From Clostridia bacterium (GTDB lineage: Bacteria > Bacillota > Clostridia > Oscillospirales > CAG-272), in contig JAFTKO010000013.1 of NCBI GenBank assembly GCA_017453205.1, positions 1-58,126 on the forward strand: a stretch of DNA of 58,126 nt, in the 5' to 3' direction. The notes under the pieces were generated by a model. The model had not been told where the DNA came from and did no database searches. It worked only from the letters and a program-made list of their open reading frames with translations. Both the position numbers and the translations under genes were made by a program. Below, piece after piece: positions 9,502 through 18,393 of the stretch; within the stretch, counting starts at the first letter, position 1, and the number at the start of each line of letters is the position of its first letter.

Positions 9502-10350
9502 TTATCCCTTGCGGAACAGATTGCAGGTCTTTTCGTAAGCATGATGCTCAAAATCAGCATACATCCTGCCTCTGGACATTGCTTCGTCAAAATCGATCTC
9601 ATATCCGTTGAAATCGGGTCCGTCCACGCAGGCAAACTTGGTTACCTTTTTACCGTTTTGATTAAGGGTGAGTCGGCATCCGCCGCACATTCCCGTACCG
9701 TCTATCATGATGGGGTTCATGGATGCGGTAACAGGTACACCGTAGGGTCTTGCCGCCTCAACCACAAACTTCATCATAATCAGAGGACCGATGGTAATGA
9801 TCATGTCAAACCGTTCCCCCGACTCCAGCATTTTGGTAAGAGGAAGGCACACATTGCCTTGCTCTCCATAGGATCCGTCATCGGTCATAAGGAACAGTTT
9901 ATCGGAGCATGTCCGAAACTCGTCTTCCAAAATCACAAGATCCTTGTTGCGAAAACCGATGATACCGGTTACATTCGCGCCGAGGGCATGAAATTCCTGC
10001 GCCACGGGCAATGCAATGGCACATCCCACACCACCGCCTACAATACATACCTTTTTTATCCCGTTTGTATGGGTAGCCACGCCCAAGGGACCGACAAAGT
10101 CCTGCAAATATTCGCCCGCCTGTTTTTGGTTCAGCTTTTCGGTAGTGGCACCCACAATCTGAAAAATGATTTTTACCGTTCCGTTTTCCTTATTCGCTCC
10201 CGCGATCGTCAGCGGAATACGCTCGCCCTCTCTGTCCACACGTAAGATAATAAACTGTCCCGGCTTTGCCTTATTGGCAACAAGCGGAGCTTCGATCTCC
10301 ATTTGCGTAACGGTTGGGTTTAAAACTTTTTTGGTTACGATCTTATACAT
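9502..10350 (-). CDS. nfnA: NADH-dependent reduced ferredoxin:NADP+ oxidoreductase, small subunit NfnA
   Basis: A 282-residue ferredoxin-NADP reductase-like subunit, related to dihydroorotate dehydrogenase electron-transfer subunit PyrK. It has an FAD-binding barrel (about 1-95), an NAD-binding fold with CIVGGGVGCAIALPVAQ (about 105-125) and a [2Fe-2S] site near 220-235 (GTGMCGGCRL plus a later Cys in FACVDGPDF). NfnB starts 13 bases after its stop. The AGGAG ribosome site lies right behind the T-tract of the preceding terminator hairpin, so its promoter must be in the short gap or transcription reads through. Confidence 0.93.
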   Translation of the reverse strand: MYKIVTKKVLNPTVTQMEIEAPLVANKAKPGQFIILRVDREGERIPLTIAGANKENGTVKIIFQIVGATTEKLNQKQAGEYLQDFVGPLGVATHTNGIKKVCIVGGGVGCAIALPVAQEFHALGANVTGIIGFRNKDLVILEDEFRTCSDKLFLMTDDGSYGEQGNVCLPLTKMLESGERFDMIITIGPLIMMKFVVEAARPYGVPVTASMNPIMIDGTGMCGGCRLTLNQNGKKVTKFACVDGPDFNGYEIDFDEAMSRGRMYADFEHHAYEKTCNLFRKG

Positions 10351-10365
10351 AAGTTTTTCTCCTGT

Positions 10366-10394
10366 AAAAAGCGACCGTCGGATTCGACGGCCGC
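10366..10394 (-). terminator. Hairpin between adh and nfnA, probable terminator
   Basis: On the minus strand CCGTCG-AATC-CGACGG extends to about ten pairs and is followed by TTTTT. It lies after the alcohol dehydrogenase stop and immediately before the nfnA ribosome site. Upstream of it a weak TATAAT (TTGCTT at -35, short spacer) could serve nfnA, in which case the hairpin would sit in the nfnA leader. Confidence 0.7.
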
Positions 10395-10430
10395 CTTAAA
10401 ATTATATATTCGCTTGCCGCAAAGCAACTA

Positions 10431-11654
10431 TCAGAAATCAACCTCGGTGTCGTAGTAGCAGCACTTGAGAAGCTTTTCCATTTCCTCGACAGAGGGCTGA
10501 CGGGGATTGGAGCCGGTGCATGCGTCGCCGAGTGCATTGACTGCAATGTCATGTACCTTTGCAAGGAATACCTCCTCGGGAACAAATCCGTTTTCGGTGG
10601 GATAGCTGTCTGCGCCGTAATTCTTGATGCAGTGAGGAATGTTAAGGTCATCGTTCATCTTACGCAGGAACGCGATCAGCGCCTTTACTTTATCGTCAGC
10701 GGATGCGTTCTTGTCGCAAATACCCATGTAATCAACAATCACACCGTAACGCTTCTTTGCGGTCTCATCCTTTGCGTTGAAAGCAATCACCTTGGGAAGA
10801 TACATTGCATTTGCCGCACCGTGGATAATGTGCGCGCCGTAATCCGCAAAGGCTGCTCCGGTTTTGTGCGCCATAGAGTGCACGATACCGAGAAGAGCGT
10901 TTGAGAATGCCATACCCGCCAAGCACTGAGCATTGTGCATACGGTCACGCGCCTCCATGTCACCGTTGTAGGAAGGAACGAGATCGTTCATGATCATCTC
11001 GATCGCGTGGATGGCAAGCGGATCGGTGTAATCACAGTTTGCGGTGGAAACATACGCCTCAACAGCGTGCGTCATCGCATCCATACCCGTGTGCGCAACC
11101 AGCTTTTTGGGCATGGTCTCGGCCAGCTCGGGATCAACGATCGCTACATCGGGAGTGATCTCAAAATCGGCGATCGGATATTTGATGCCCTTGTTATAGT
11201 CGGTGATAATGGAGAATGCGGTAACCTCGGTTGCGGTACCGGATGTAGAGGAAACAGCGCAGAAGTGCGCCTTTTTACGAAGCTCGGGAATACCGAACAC
11301 CTTGCACATATCTTCAAATGTGCAGTTCGGATACTCGTACTTGATCCACATTGCCTTTGCGGCATCAATGGGAGAACCGCCGCCGATCGCCACGATCCAG
11401 TCGGGCTGAAATTCGAGCATAACATCGGCACCGCGCATTACAGTTTCAACCGAAGGGTCGGGTTCGATTCCGTCAAAAATCCGAACCTCCATGCCGGCTT
11501 CCTTCAAATAAGCTTCTGCTTTATCCAGGAAACCAAAACGCTTCATAGAACCGCCGCCAACGCAGATGATTGCCTTTTTGCCCTGAAAGGTTTTGAGTGC
11601 CTCAAGAGCGCCTTTGCCATGATAAATATCACGAGGGAGAGTAAAACGTGCCAT
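10431..11654 (-). CDS. Iron-containing alcohol dehydrogenase
   Basis: A 407-residue group-III (Fe-ADH) NAD(P)-dependent dehydrogenase. The nucleotide loop is IGGGSPIDAAKAM. The iron ligands are in HTGMDAMTHAVE, GIVHSMAHKTG and HIIHGAANA. It resembles BdhA/DhaT-type butanol or 1,3-propanediol dehydrogenases; substrate cannot be fixed from sequence. It is monocistronic, with a promoter upstream and a terminator downstream. It is not part of the microcompartment locus and carries no encapsulation peptide. Confidence 0.93.
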   Translation of the reverse strand: MARFTLPRDIYHGKGALEALKTFQGKKAIICVGGGSMKRFGFLDKAEAYLKEAGMEVRIFDGIEPDPSVETVMRGADVMLEFQPDWIVAIGGGSPIDAAKAMWIKYEYPNCTFEDMCKVFGIPELRKKAHFCAVSSTSGTATEVTAFSIITDYNKGIKYPIADFEITPDVAIVDPELAETMPKKLVAHTGMDAMTHAVEAYVSTANCDYTDPLAIHAIEMIMNDLVPSYNGDMEARDRMHNAQCLAGMAFSNALLGIVHSMAHKTGAAFADYGAHIIHGAANAMYLPKVIAFNAKDETAKKRYGVIVDYMGICDKNASADDKVKALIAFLRKMNDDLNIPHCIKNYGADSYPTENGFVPEEVFLAKVHDIAVNALGDACTGSNPRQPSVEEMEKLLKCCYYDTEVDF

Positions 11655-11699
11655 AATAGCCTCCTATTTTTTTGCATTCCGCAATTTTTTTCGTCTATT

Positions 11700-11728
11700 A
11701 TTATAGCAGATTTTTTTCGGAATAACAA
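11700..11728 (-). promoter_or_regulatory. Promoter of the iron alcohol dehydrogenase
   Basis: On the minus strand TTGTTA (11723-11728) and TATAAT (11700-11705) are 17 bases apart, about 45 bases before the ATG at 11654. Confidence 0.7.
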
Positions 11729-11747
11729 GTATCATTTTCGTCATGCG

Positions 11748-12275
11748 TTATATCAAAATTGATAACACAAACCGTTTTTTGCGATTGGCTACATCCCCTC
11801 CAATCGGAGCAAATACATTTTTATCCATACCGCCGGCATATCCCGTAAGATCACCGTTTGCACCCACCACTCTGTGGCAAGGTACAATGATCGAAATGGG
11901 ATTGTGACCTACCGCACCGCCCACAGCCTGTGGCGATACATTTTTCCCTGTCTCCTCCGCAATCTGTTTTGCGATCTCACCGTAAGTAACGGTTTTACCG
12001 AAAGGAATGCTTTTCAGAATCTCCCATACTTTCATGCGAAACGGAGAGGCATTCATTTCCATAGGCGGGATAAAATTCGGTTCTTTTCCCGAAAAATAAA
12101 TGTCAAGCCAAACTTTCGTCTGCTCCAAAACAGGGAGCGATCTTTCTTGATATTCCTTTTTGAGGGTATCCCCAAAGTGCTTTTGACCGTCAAACCAAAG
12201 TCCCATAAGCGCCTGTCCGTCGCTTGCTACCGTAATTGCTCCGATAGGAGAAAAATACTTGTCGATATAATACAT
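11748..12275 (-). CDS. ogt: Methylated-DNA-protein-cysteine methyltransferase
   Basis: A 175-residue suicide DNA-repair enzyme that takes the alkyl group from O6-alkylguanine. The active site is IIVPCHRVVG, preceded by the GKTVTYGEIAKQIA helix and the QAVGGAVGHNPI arginine-finger region, here with glycine where arginine is usual (AVGxAxxxNP). I chose the ATG at 12275 (MYYIDKYFSPIG) with AGGAG upstream; a longer frame lacks a site. It lies 46 bases after an AraC-type regulator on the same strand. Confidence 0.92.
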   Translation of the reverse strand: MYYIDKYFSPIGAITVASDGQALMGLWFDGQKHFGDTLKKEYQERSLPVLEQTKVWLDIYFSGKEPNFIPPMEMNASPFRMKVWEILKSIPFGKTVTYGEIAKQIAEETGKNVSPQAVGGAVGHNPISIIVPCHRVVGANGDLTGYAGGMDKNVFAPIGGDVANRKKRFVLSILI

Positions 12276-12321
12276 AAGACTCCTAAAAATATAAGGGGAT
12301 CCGAAATTCCCCGTCCTCGGT

Positions 12322-13050
12322 TCAGACCCTTGTTTGCTTGCTCGGGGAAATGCCAAAGCGGTTGCGGTACATGGTGGAAAACTGCGCAGAATCCGAAAAA
12401 CCGCATTCGTAGGCGACCTGTGTACAGCTCATTTCGCCTTTTTGCAATAGCGCGTGTGCCTTGTCCAAGCGTAACTGCATAAGGTAGTTTTTCGGGGATA
12501 TTCCGTAGGTCTCCTTAAACTTGCGGCGAAAAAGATCAAACCCATAGCCACAGCTTTTGGCAAGCTCGGGAAAACAAATCTTCCAATTGTAATTTTCCTC
12601 AATGAATTTTTTTGCGTAGCTGATATCCGCAAGGTTCTGCTCGGCGGGTTGTTTGACACGCTCCAAAAGCAACAACAGCTCCCGCATCAAAAGCGCCAGC
12701 ATCTCCCCGCTGTCAACATATCGGTTGCGTTCTTCCTGTAAAATACGTTCCACCGTGCGGCTGACGGTCAGTTCACTGTCATCCTTATAGATCCCCGCGG
12801 GCAGGGAAAGTGACGCGTCATCAAAGCCGATAAAAGCTAAAGTTCCCGTTTTACTGTGATGCTCGTCGTGCGGGCAATGCGGCGGTAAAACGGCAAAGGT
12901 GTGCTTTCCGAAATAAAAGTTCTTTCCGTCAATCCGTGTTTTTCCGGCACCGTCGCCGTACAAAACCAGCTCCCAACAGGAATGCTCATGACTCGGAACA
13001 TACATTCCTTCCTTTCGTTCCCCCGAATAAAAAAACACAATGGACGTCAT
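12322..13050 (-). CDS. AraC-family regulator with N-terminal cupin
   Basis: A 242-residue regulator. The N-terminal half is a sugar-sensing-type cupin (SHEHSCWELVLY, LPPHCPHDEHH). The C-terminal hundred residues carry two helix-turn-helix motifs typical of AraC (KKFIEENYNWKICFPELAKS and VAYECGFSDSAQFSTMYRN). I prefer the ATG at 13050 with GGGGAG about eight bases upstream; an earlier ATG at 13083 lies right behind a TATAAT-like sequence and is less likely. It is divergent from the nucleoside hydrolase and may regulate it. Confidence 0.88.
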   Translation of the reverse strand: MTSIVFFYSGERKEGMYVPSHEHSCWELVLYGDGAGKTRIDGKNFYFGKHTFAVLPPHCPHDEHHSKTGTLAFIGFDDASLSLPAGIYKDDSELTVSRTVERILQEERNRYVDSGEMLALLMRELLLLLERVKQPAEQNLADISYAKKFIEENYNWKICFPELAKSCGYGFDLFRRKFKETYGISPKNYLMQLRLDKAHALLQKGEMSCTQVAYECGFSDSAQFSTMYRNRFGISPSKQTRV

Positions 13051-13199
13051 AAAAGCGCTCCCCTCTGTTTGGATTTCTTTCATTATAACACATTCATTCC
13101 AAAAAAGCCATAAAATAAAACAAATTTTTTTCAAAACGTAAAAGAATTTTGCACGCAAACTTGTTATAATGAAGAAAAAACAAAAAAAGGAGATTTTTT

Positions 13200-14117
13200 A
13201 TGGAAACCGCACGTTTACTGAAAGCACTCGAGGTTCCGAAAGGAAAAGTCGACGTTGTGCTTGACACCGACACCTACAATGAAATCGACGATCAATTTGC
13301 GCTTGCATACCTATTGCGCTCCGATGAAAGGCTGAACACCTTGGCAATCTGTGCCGCTCCTTTTTTTAACAGTCGGAGCAAAAGCCCCGCAGACGGCATG
13401 GAAAAAAGCTATGACGAAATTTTAAAGGTCTTGGAGCTTTGCGGCAAAACCGAGCTGCGTCCGAATGTATTCAAAGGCTCGGCTCGCTATCTCCCCAATG
13501 AAACCACCCCTGTGGATTCCCCCGCCGCCGATGAGATCATTCGCTTGGCGCATACACACAATCCCGAGGCGCCGCTCTATGTGGTCGCCATCGGTGCCAT
13601 TACCAATGTGGCATCGGCAATTCTCAAGGACAAGAGCATTATCGAAAATATCGTCGTGGTATGGCTTGGCGGTCACGCATTGCATTGGAACCACACCGGA
13701 GAATTTAACATGGTACAGGATATTGCCGCCGCACGTGTGGTCTTTGGTTGCGGCGTGCCGTTGGTACAGCTCCCCTGTAATGGCGTGGTCTCAAATTTTG
13801 CAATCAGTGCACCCGAGCTTGAGCATTGGCTCATCGGTGTCAATCCGCTTTGCGATTATCTTGCCAAAAATACGATCGAATACATGGAAGAACGCAAAAA
13901 AACGCCAATTTGGAGCAAAGTCGTTTGGGATGTAACCGCCGTGGCATGGCTGTTGAATGACGGCGCACGCTTGATGTCCGAGCGCATCATCCACGCACCG
14001 ATCCCCGAATACGACAAACATTATGCGCTCTCCGAGGACACCCATTTTATCAAATATGTATGGGACATCAACCGAGACGTACTGTTTTCTGATCTGTTTG
14101 AAAAACTGAAAAAATAA
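13200..14117 (+). CDS. Nucleoside hydrolase
   Basis: A 305-residue member of the inosine/uridine-preferring nucleoside hydrolase family, which releases ribose from nucleosides. The Ca-binding N-terminal motif reads DTDTYNEIDDQFAL, a variant of the classical DTDPGIDDA with an insertion. The Ca/ribose site VWLGGHALHW and the late Asp in SKVVWDVTAVA fit the fold. This variant subgroup is poorly characterised, so the true substrate may not be a standard nucleoside. The ribosome site is AAAGGAG; a TATAAT lies about 30 bases upstream of the ATG. Confidence 0.88.
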   Translation: METARLLKALEVPKGKVDVVLDTDTYNEIDDQFALAYLLRSDERLNTLAICAAPFFNSRSKSPADGMEKSYDEILKVLELCGKTELRPNVFKGSARYLPNETTPVDSPAADEIIRLAHTHNPEAPLYVVAIGAITNVASAILKDKSIIENIVVVWLGGHALHWNHTGEFNMVQDIAAARVVFGCGVPLVQLPCNGVVSNFAISAPELEHWLIGVNPLCDYLAKNTIEYMEERKKTPIWSKVVWDVTAVAWLLNDGARLMSERIIHAPIPEYDKHYALSEDTHFIKYVWDINRDVLFSDLFEKLKK

Positions 14118-14167
14118 CACATTTTGGAACAAGAATTGTTTTTGTTCTAAAAAAATCGCAAAAAAAC

Positions 14168-14209
14168 ACCGCAAAAAGTAGCTTTTTAAGCACTTTTTGC
14201 GGTTTTTTT
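14168..14209 (+). terminator. Terminator after the nucleoside hydrolase
   Basis: ACCGCAAAAAGT pairs perfectly with ACTTTTTGCGGT across a 12-base loop and runs into seven T residues. Confidence 0.93.
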
Positions 14210-14278
14210 ACTTTTTTCATCGATACTTTCTATGCAAGCGTGTATGTGACCACGGTAAAATCGATATTGTTGGGATTA

Positions 14279-14920
14279 TCAAAGGCTTTCGAGCACCTTT
14301 TCATACCGATCCGTAAACCATGTATATGCCTCGTCGGAAAAATGGCGGTTGGAGTTTTCGCCAAGCGAAATCCCCTCATCCATCCATGCGAGATGTGCGG
14401 GATGATAGAACGAAATACCCGCGTTGTAATAATTGTTAAAGCAAGGTACCGAATGGATGTGGCAGATTTCCTCCATGGCAAGCACATAGTCAAGCTCGGT
14501 ATCTCCGTTGTCGTTGATCTTATCCCAGCGGCGGTAGTTGGTCATAAAAAGCATTTTTGCCTTGGGGTATTTTTCGGCAAGACCATTGATCAGCGTGTTC
14601 AATGCACCTTTAAATGTGTGGATATCTTTGTCGGTGTTCTCACCGATCGGTACATTGAGGCGTAAATCGTTTGCACCGCCGAGAACCACCACATAGTCGG
14701 CGGTATCGTTCATATCGGCATAACGCACACACATGGGTTCCTTGGACTCGGTATCCACTTTTGCAATGCTGTTGCCGTTGATGCCGTAGTTGTAGCAGGT
14801 CATATGATGTTTTTTGCCTAACTTAGCCACCCATGTGGCCTCATTGCCCAGCTTGCTGCCATAAATCAAGCTGTCACCGAGTGCGACCAGAGTTTTCCCG
14901 TTTAAAATACTGTTTTCCAT
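14279..14920 (-). CDS. SGNH/GDSL-type hydrolase
   Basis: A 213-residue cytoplasmic-looking esterase or lipase of the SGNH fold. Block I is LVALGDSLIYGS with the nucleophile serine, block III is VVLGGANDLR, and a late Asp/His region HFSDEAY is present, although the spacing to the usual DxxH is imperfect. No signal peptide. I chose ATG 14920 with AAGGAG upstream. It has its own promoter and is transcribed alone, convergent with the nucleoside hydrolase. Substrate unknown; acetyl-sugar esterases are common in this family. Confidence 0.82.
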   Translation of the reverse strand: MENSILNGKTLVALGDSLIYGSKLGNEATWVAKLGKKHHMTCYNYGINGNSIAKVDTESKEPMCVRYADMNDTADYVVVLGGANDLRLNVPIGENTDKDIHTFKGALNTLINGLAEKYPKAKMLFMTNYRRWDKINDNGDTELDYVLAMEEICHIHSVPCFNNYYNAGISFYHPAHLAWMDEGISLGENSNRHFSDEAYTWFTDRYEKVLESL

Positions 14921-14954
14921 TGTTTTGATGCTCCTTTTCGGTCTTTTTTCTAAC

Positions 14955-14983
14955 ATTATATAATTTTAAAAGCAAAAAGTCAA
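14955..14983 (-). promoter_or_regulatory. Promoter of the SGNH hydrolase gene
   Basis: On the minus strand TTGACT (14978-14983) and TATAAT (14955-14960) are 17 bases apart, about 35 bases before the ATG. Confidence 0.8.
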
Positions 14984-15304
14984 GAGTTAAAAAAAAAAAA
15001 AAAACAAAAAAGGACAAAAAAAACAATCAGAAATATCATTTTATCAATCGATGGGGTATTTACTTCCCTTGCATTTTATAATAAAATTATATTTGAAAAG
15101 GCTCTCTTTTTGTCAGAATAAAACAAAAATTCATAAGACCTTTTCCAATCGAAAATTCAAAAAGAAAGGAGCAGTTCTTTTCCCCCCTTGCACCGAACCG
15201 AAGTATTCGAGGACGGCTCGGAATGAAACAGGGAGCGCGGTTTTCAGCGCTCGATGACATTCTCAAAGCAAAAATTTGAGAACAATTAAAAAAGGAGAAA
15301 AAAT
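14984..15304 (+). promoter_or_regulatory. Intergenic region and structured 5' leader of GLUG1
   Basis: A poly-A stretch at about 14990-15020 is followed by a GC-richer leader. Two hairpins are evident: GAGCGC (15233-15238) with GCGCTC (15247-15252), and TTCTCAAA (15260-15267) with TTTGAGAA (15275-15282). A third, weaker stem involves CCGA and TCGG at about 15193-15222. The ribosome site AAAGGAG follows. No clear -35/-10 pair stands out; TTGAAA near 15092 is a weak candidate. It matches no riboswitch I recognise. Confidence 0.5.
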
Positions 15305-17065
15305 ATGAAAAAATTGAAAAAGCATTCAATTCCCAGTGTTTTGTTGGCAATTGCGATTTGCGCGACTATGATCGTACCGATGTTTGCGGTTGGTGTGGCG
15401 GCAGAACCGATTGCCATGACTGCCGATACCGCTTGGTATGCGGACGACAAAAAAATTACCGATGAAAACGGCACCTCTTGGTATGTGATTTCCGATGCTG
15501 ATGATCTTGCAGGTCTTGCATCCATTGTTGATGCGGGAACCGATGATTTTAAAGATGATTATATCAAGCTTGGCGGCGACATTACTTTTAATGAAGGCAG
15601 TGCAAGTGATTGGGCGAACGGAAACAATCTGCCTGTTTATTTATGGGAGCCGATCGGAAGTACCGCTTATCCATTTAGAGGCACATTTGATGGTAATCAT
15701 AACACCATCAGCGGAATCTATATGAATGAAACAAGCGCTACAGATACCGCATTGTTTTCAATATTAGATAATGCTACTGTTCAAAATGTAAAAATTGAAA
15801 ATTCTTATTTTGCAAGTGCAACCAACCGGTTGGCTGCACTTGTCGGAAGAACTATGAGCTCTTCCAATGAGCAAAACATAATCGACAATTGTCATATCGG
15901 AAGTAACGTGTATGTGGTAAACACCATCAAAACAAACGGTGTGGCCGGAATCGTGGCTTCCGTAGGTTTATCAAGTGTCGTTGATACATCTACAACCATT
16001 TCCAACTGTTCCTCATCTGCCACGATCAGCGGACTGAACCGTGTTGGCGCTATGGTCGGGCAAATCCAAAACGCCGGCTCGCTTTCCATCTCCAATTGTG
16101 TCAATAACGGTACCGTTACCGCCACTTCGACTTCTTCAACCGATATGATGGCCGGCGGTATGATTGGTTATTTGATTTCTTGCACAAACGCAGTTACAAT
16201 TACAAATTGTACTAATACGGGTACAATTTCTTCACAAAAAAATGCCGGCGGAGCGGTTGGTTATAATGCAGCCGAAACAACAGTAAATATATCCGGGTTC
16301 CTTAACACCGGTGACATTGATTCCGGTGCCGCAAACAATGTAGGTGAGGTAATCGGAGGTCTTTACGGTACCGCCTCTGTTTCAAATTCCGTCGCTTTAG
16401 GAAGTACCAAAGGCAATGCAGGTCAAGGACTTTTTGTTGGATATGCCGGTGCTACTGCTGCATTTACTTTTTCCGATTCTTACGCTGTTGATGATGGAAC
16501 AAGAAATGTAATCAGATCTGCCAACGCAAGCTATCAAGGTGATTACGTAGAGAATGCTGTAGAGAATGGCTATGCAATTCAAATTTCCACCTACGACGGT
16601 GCATCCATTCGCATGTCCTCCGATACCTCTTCCACCGGTATTCGCTTCATCACACAAATTATCAATAAAGATATCATCACCGCCCTTGAGGAACAAGGTT
16701 ACACCGTCTCAATCGGTACCCTCGTCGCTCTCGGCAAAGATATCACCGACGCATCCGCTTTTGAAACTGCAACTACCGTAGATGTAGAAGCAACCGTTGG
16801 CGCTTGGTTTACCAAAAATGTTCCCGATGCCACCGCAACCTACTTTGCAGGCTCGGTCAATGAGATCCCCGCGGCGCAATACACCACCGATCTCTCGGCA
16901 ATCGGCTACATCACACTGACCAAGGACGGCACCTCTGCCACCTGCTACTCTGCCGCGTATGTTACCCGTAACATTGCCGAGATTGCAGAGGCGGCTTACA
17001 ACGATACAAACGGTGGTTATTCCACAGAGGAATTGGCTATTCTTGCAAATTTTTTCGGCTCATAA
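15305..17065 (+). CDS. Secreted GLUG-like repeat surface protein (GLUG1)
   Basis: A 586-residue exported protein. A Lys-rich start and hydrophobic segment (about 12-32) form a signal peptide ending near VAA-EP. Residues about 50-420 are beta-helix-like repeats with the pattern FRGTFDGNHNTISGIY followed by ISNC...GTV units, as in GLUG and related adhesin-like proteins. The last 160 residues (from YAIQIST) form a separate domain with STGIRFITQI and a conserved end. There is no LPXTG, lipobox or membrane anchor. MBL1 follows 17 bases later in the -1 frame. Function is unknown; adhesion or glycan binding is inference. Confidence 0.85.
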   Translation: MKKLKKHSIPSVLLAIAICATMIVPMFAVGVAAEPIAMTADTAWYADDKKITDENGTSWYVISDADDLAGLASIVDAGTDDFKDDYIKLGGDITFNEGSASDWANGNNLPVYLWEPIGSTAYPFRGTFDGNHNTISGIYMNETSATDTALFSILDNATVQNVKIENSYFASATNRLAALVGRTMSSSNEQNIIDNCHIGSNVYVVNTIKTNGVAGIVASVGLSSVVDTSTTISNCSSSATISGLNRVGAMVGQIQNAGSLSISNCVNNGTVTATSTSSTDMMAGGMIGYLISCTNAVTITNCTNTGTISSQKNAGGAVGYNAAETTVNISGFLNTGDIDSGAANNVGEVIGGLYGTASVSNSVALGSTKGNAGQGLFVGYAGATAAFTFSDSYAVDDGTRNVIRSANASYQGDYVENAVENGYAIQISTYDGASIRMSSDTSSTGIRFITQIINKDIITALEEQGYTVSIGTLVALGKDITDASAFETATTVDVEATVGAWFTKNVPDATATYFAGSVNEIPAAQYTTDLSAIGYITLTKDGTSATCYSAAYVTRNIAEIAEAAYNDTNGGYSTEELAILANFFGS

Positions 17066-17082
17066 TAACGCCCTTTGAAGGG

Positions 17083-18381
17083 TTGAGCGCCTCCACACGT
17101 AACGCATCACTGTATGAGACAGGCGCCGAGCGTTATTATCCCAATGCTACCCTTACCCATTTTACCGATTATCAAGTCTATCTTGCGCCAAACGGTTATC
17201 GACAGTATTTCTACAATGAAATCGGTGAAAACCGTTATGCGGGATACGAAAAAGACGGTCACTCGATCTACTTCTACTATCTCGCCGCCTATGGGGAAAT
17301 TTGCGTGATGGAAGGAGACTATCAAGCACTCCCCGTTTATACCGAGGATAGCAGAGTGACCGACTACACGGTAACCAACTTTGGGTTTGACTTTACGCAA
17401 TTCGACTATGACGGAGCAAGCCAAACCACACGCGGTCAATCGCAGATCATGACACTTGCCGACGGCAGTTACATCATCATCGACGGCGGCGGTGGACTCC
17501 CCGATCTTGACGGGGATGACAGCGTGATCTCCGCGGAACAGGAGGCCTACGGGCAAGCAGTTGCCGCACGTCTGTACCAATACCTTGCCGACAACAACAA
17601 GCGTGAGGACGGAAACATTGTCATCGCCGCCTGGGTAATGACACACCTGCACCGCGATCACTGCAATACCTTTGAGCGGTTCAGCGCAAATTACGGAAAG
17701 AGGGATAACGTACAAATTCATTACTTTATGTACAGCTATCCCTACTCCAATCAAATGCTCAATCAATCCACATCGGGTGCGACAAAATCATATGACACCG
17801 ACACGGTAATCAGCTATATTTTGAGCACCTATTATCCACCAGACAATGCGCCCGTGGTATTTGTCCCCCATACCAGTCAAAGCTTTCGGTTTGGCGGTTG
17901 GGAGATGGAGGTCCTAACAACCTACAATGATTTGGACGTGAGCTTGCAAAGCTCCACCAACGAGCTTTGTATGGTCTTTCGCTTTACGCTCAATAAGGAC
18001 ACCGAAAACGAGGTTGGCGTGCTGTTCCTTGGGGATATCTACACCAACACCGCAACCCGCTTGGTCGCGCTCTACGGCGATGAGCTGAAAAGCACTGTTG
18101 TACAAGCCGCTCATCACGGTTTTGCCGATGGCGGTAACGAAACGCTTTACAGCAAGATACAAGCCGAGCATGTATTTTGGTGCTACCGTGATTCAAACAC
18201 CGATGCAAAAGATTGGCTCACCGCGGCAAATGCAAACGTCAAGCTTTATGCGCAGTGCCAAAACACCAAAAACGGCACCGACGACGAGTATGATACCTAC
18301 TATGCCATCGACACCGTGCTGACCATTGGTTCGGACGGCTCGATCATCGTAAAACAAACCGTAATTCCCACAACAAATTAA
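17083..18381 (+). CDS. Metallo-beta-lactamase-fold protein MBL1 (ComEC-like subfamily)
   Basis: About 432 residues from a TTG codon. The first 100 residues form an undescribed module with IGENRYAGYEKDGHSIYFYYL, shared with MBL2 and MBL3. Then comes an MBL fold of the ComEC hydrolase type: DGSYIIIDGG (near 127-136), the metal motif HLHRDH (188-193), LGDIY and AAHHG. No signal peptide. The start is uncertain: TTG is the only usual start codon in frame after a stop at 16969, and GAAGGG touches it directly. The N-terminus so obtained is within one residue of MBL2's length, which supports it; re-initiation after GLUG1 is likely. Confidence 0.8.
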   Translation: MSASTRNASLYETGAERYYPNATLTHFTDYQVYLAPNGYRQYFYNEIGENRYAGYEKDGHSIYFYYLAAYGEICVMEGDYQALPVYTEDSRVTDYTVTNFGFDFTQFDYDGASQTTRGQSQIMTLADGSYIIIDGGGGLPDLDGDDSVISAEQEAYGQAVAARLYQYLADNNKREDGNIVIAAWVMTHLHRDHCNTFERFSANYGKRDNVQIHYFMYSYPYSNQMLNQSTSGATKSYDTDTVISYILSTYYPPDNAPVVFVPHTSQSFRFGGWEMEVLTTYNDLDVSLQSSTNELCMVFRFTLNKDTENEVGVLFLGDIYTNTATRLVALYGDELKSTVVQAAHHGFADGGNETLYSKIQAEHVFWCYRDSNTDAKDWLTAANANVKLYAQCQNTKNGTDDEYDTYYAIDTVLTIGSDGSIIVKQTVIPTTN

Positions 18382-18393
18382 GGAGGAATCATT

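Noticed and set aside
14118-14160. Small inverted repeat GAACAA...TTGTTC after the nucleoside hydrolase
   Set aside because: Weak stem directly before a much better terminator; probably chance.
14230-14493. Alternative frame extending the SGNH hydrolase end (PNNIDFTVVTYTLA)
   Set aside because: The main frame ends normally after EKVLESL; the other frame has no start or domain. A frameshift remnant cannot be excluded but is not needed.
15051-15257. 68-codon frame in the GLUG1 leader
   Set aside because: No ribosome site, low-complexity Lys-rich content, overlaps leader hairpins.
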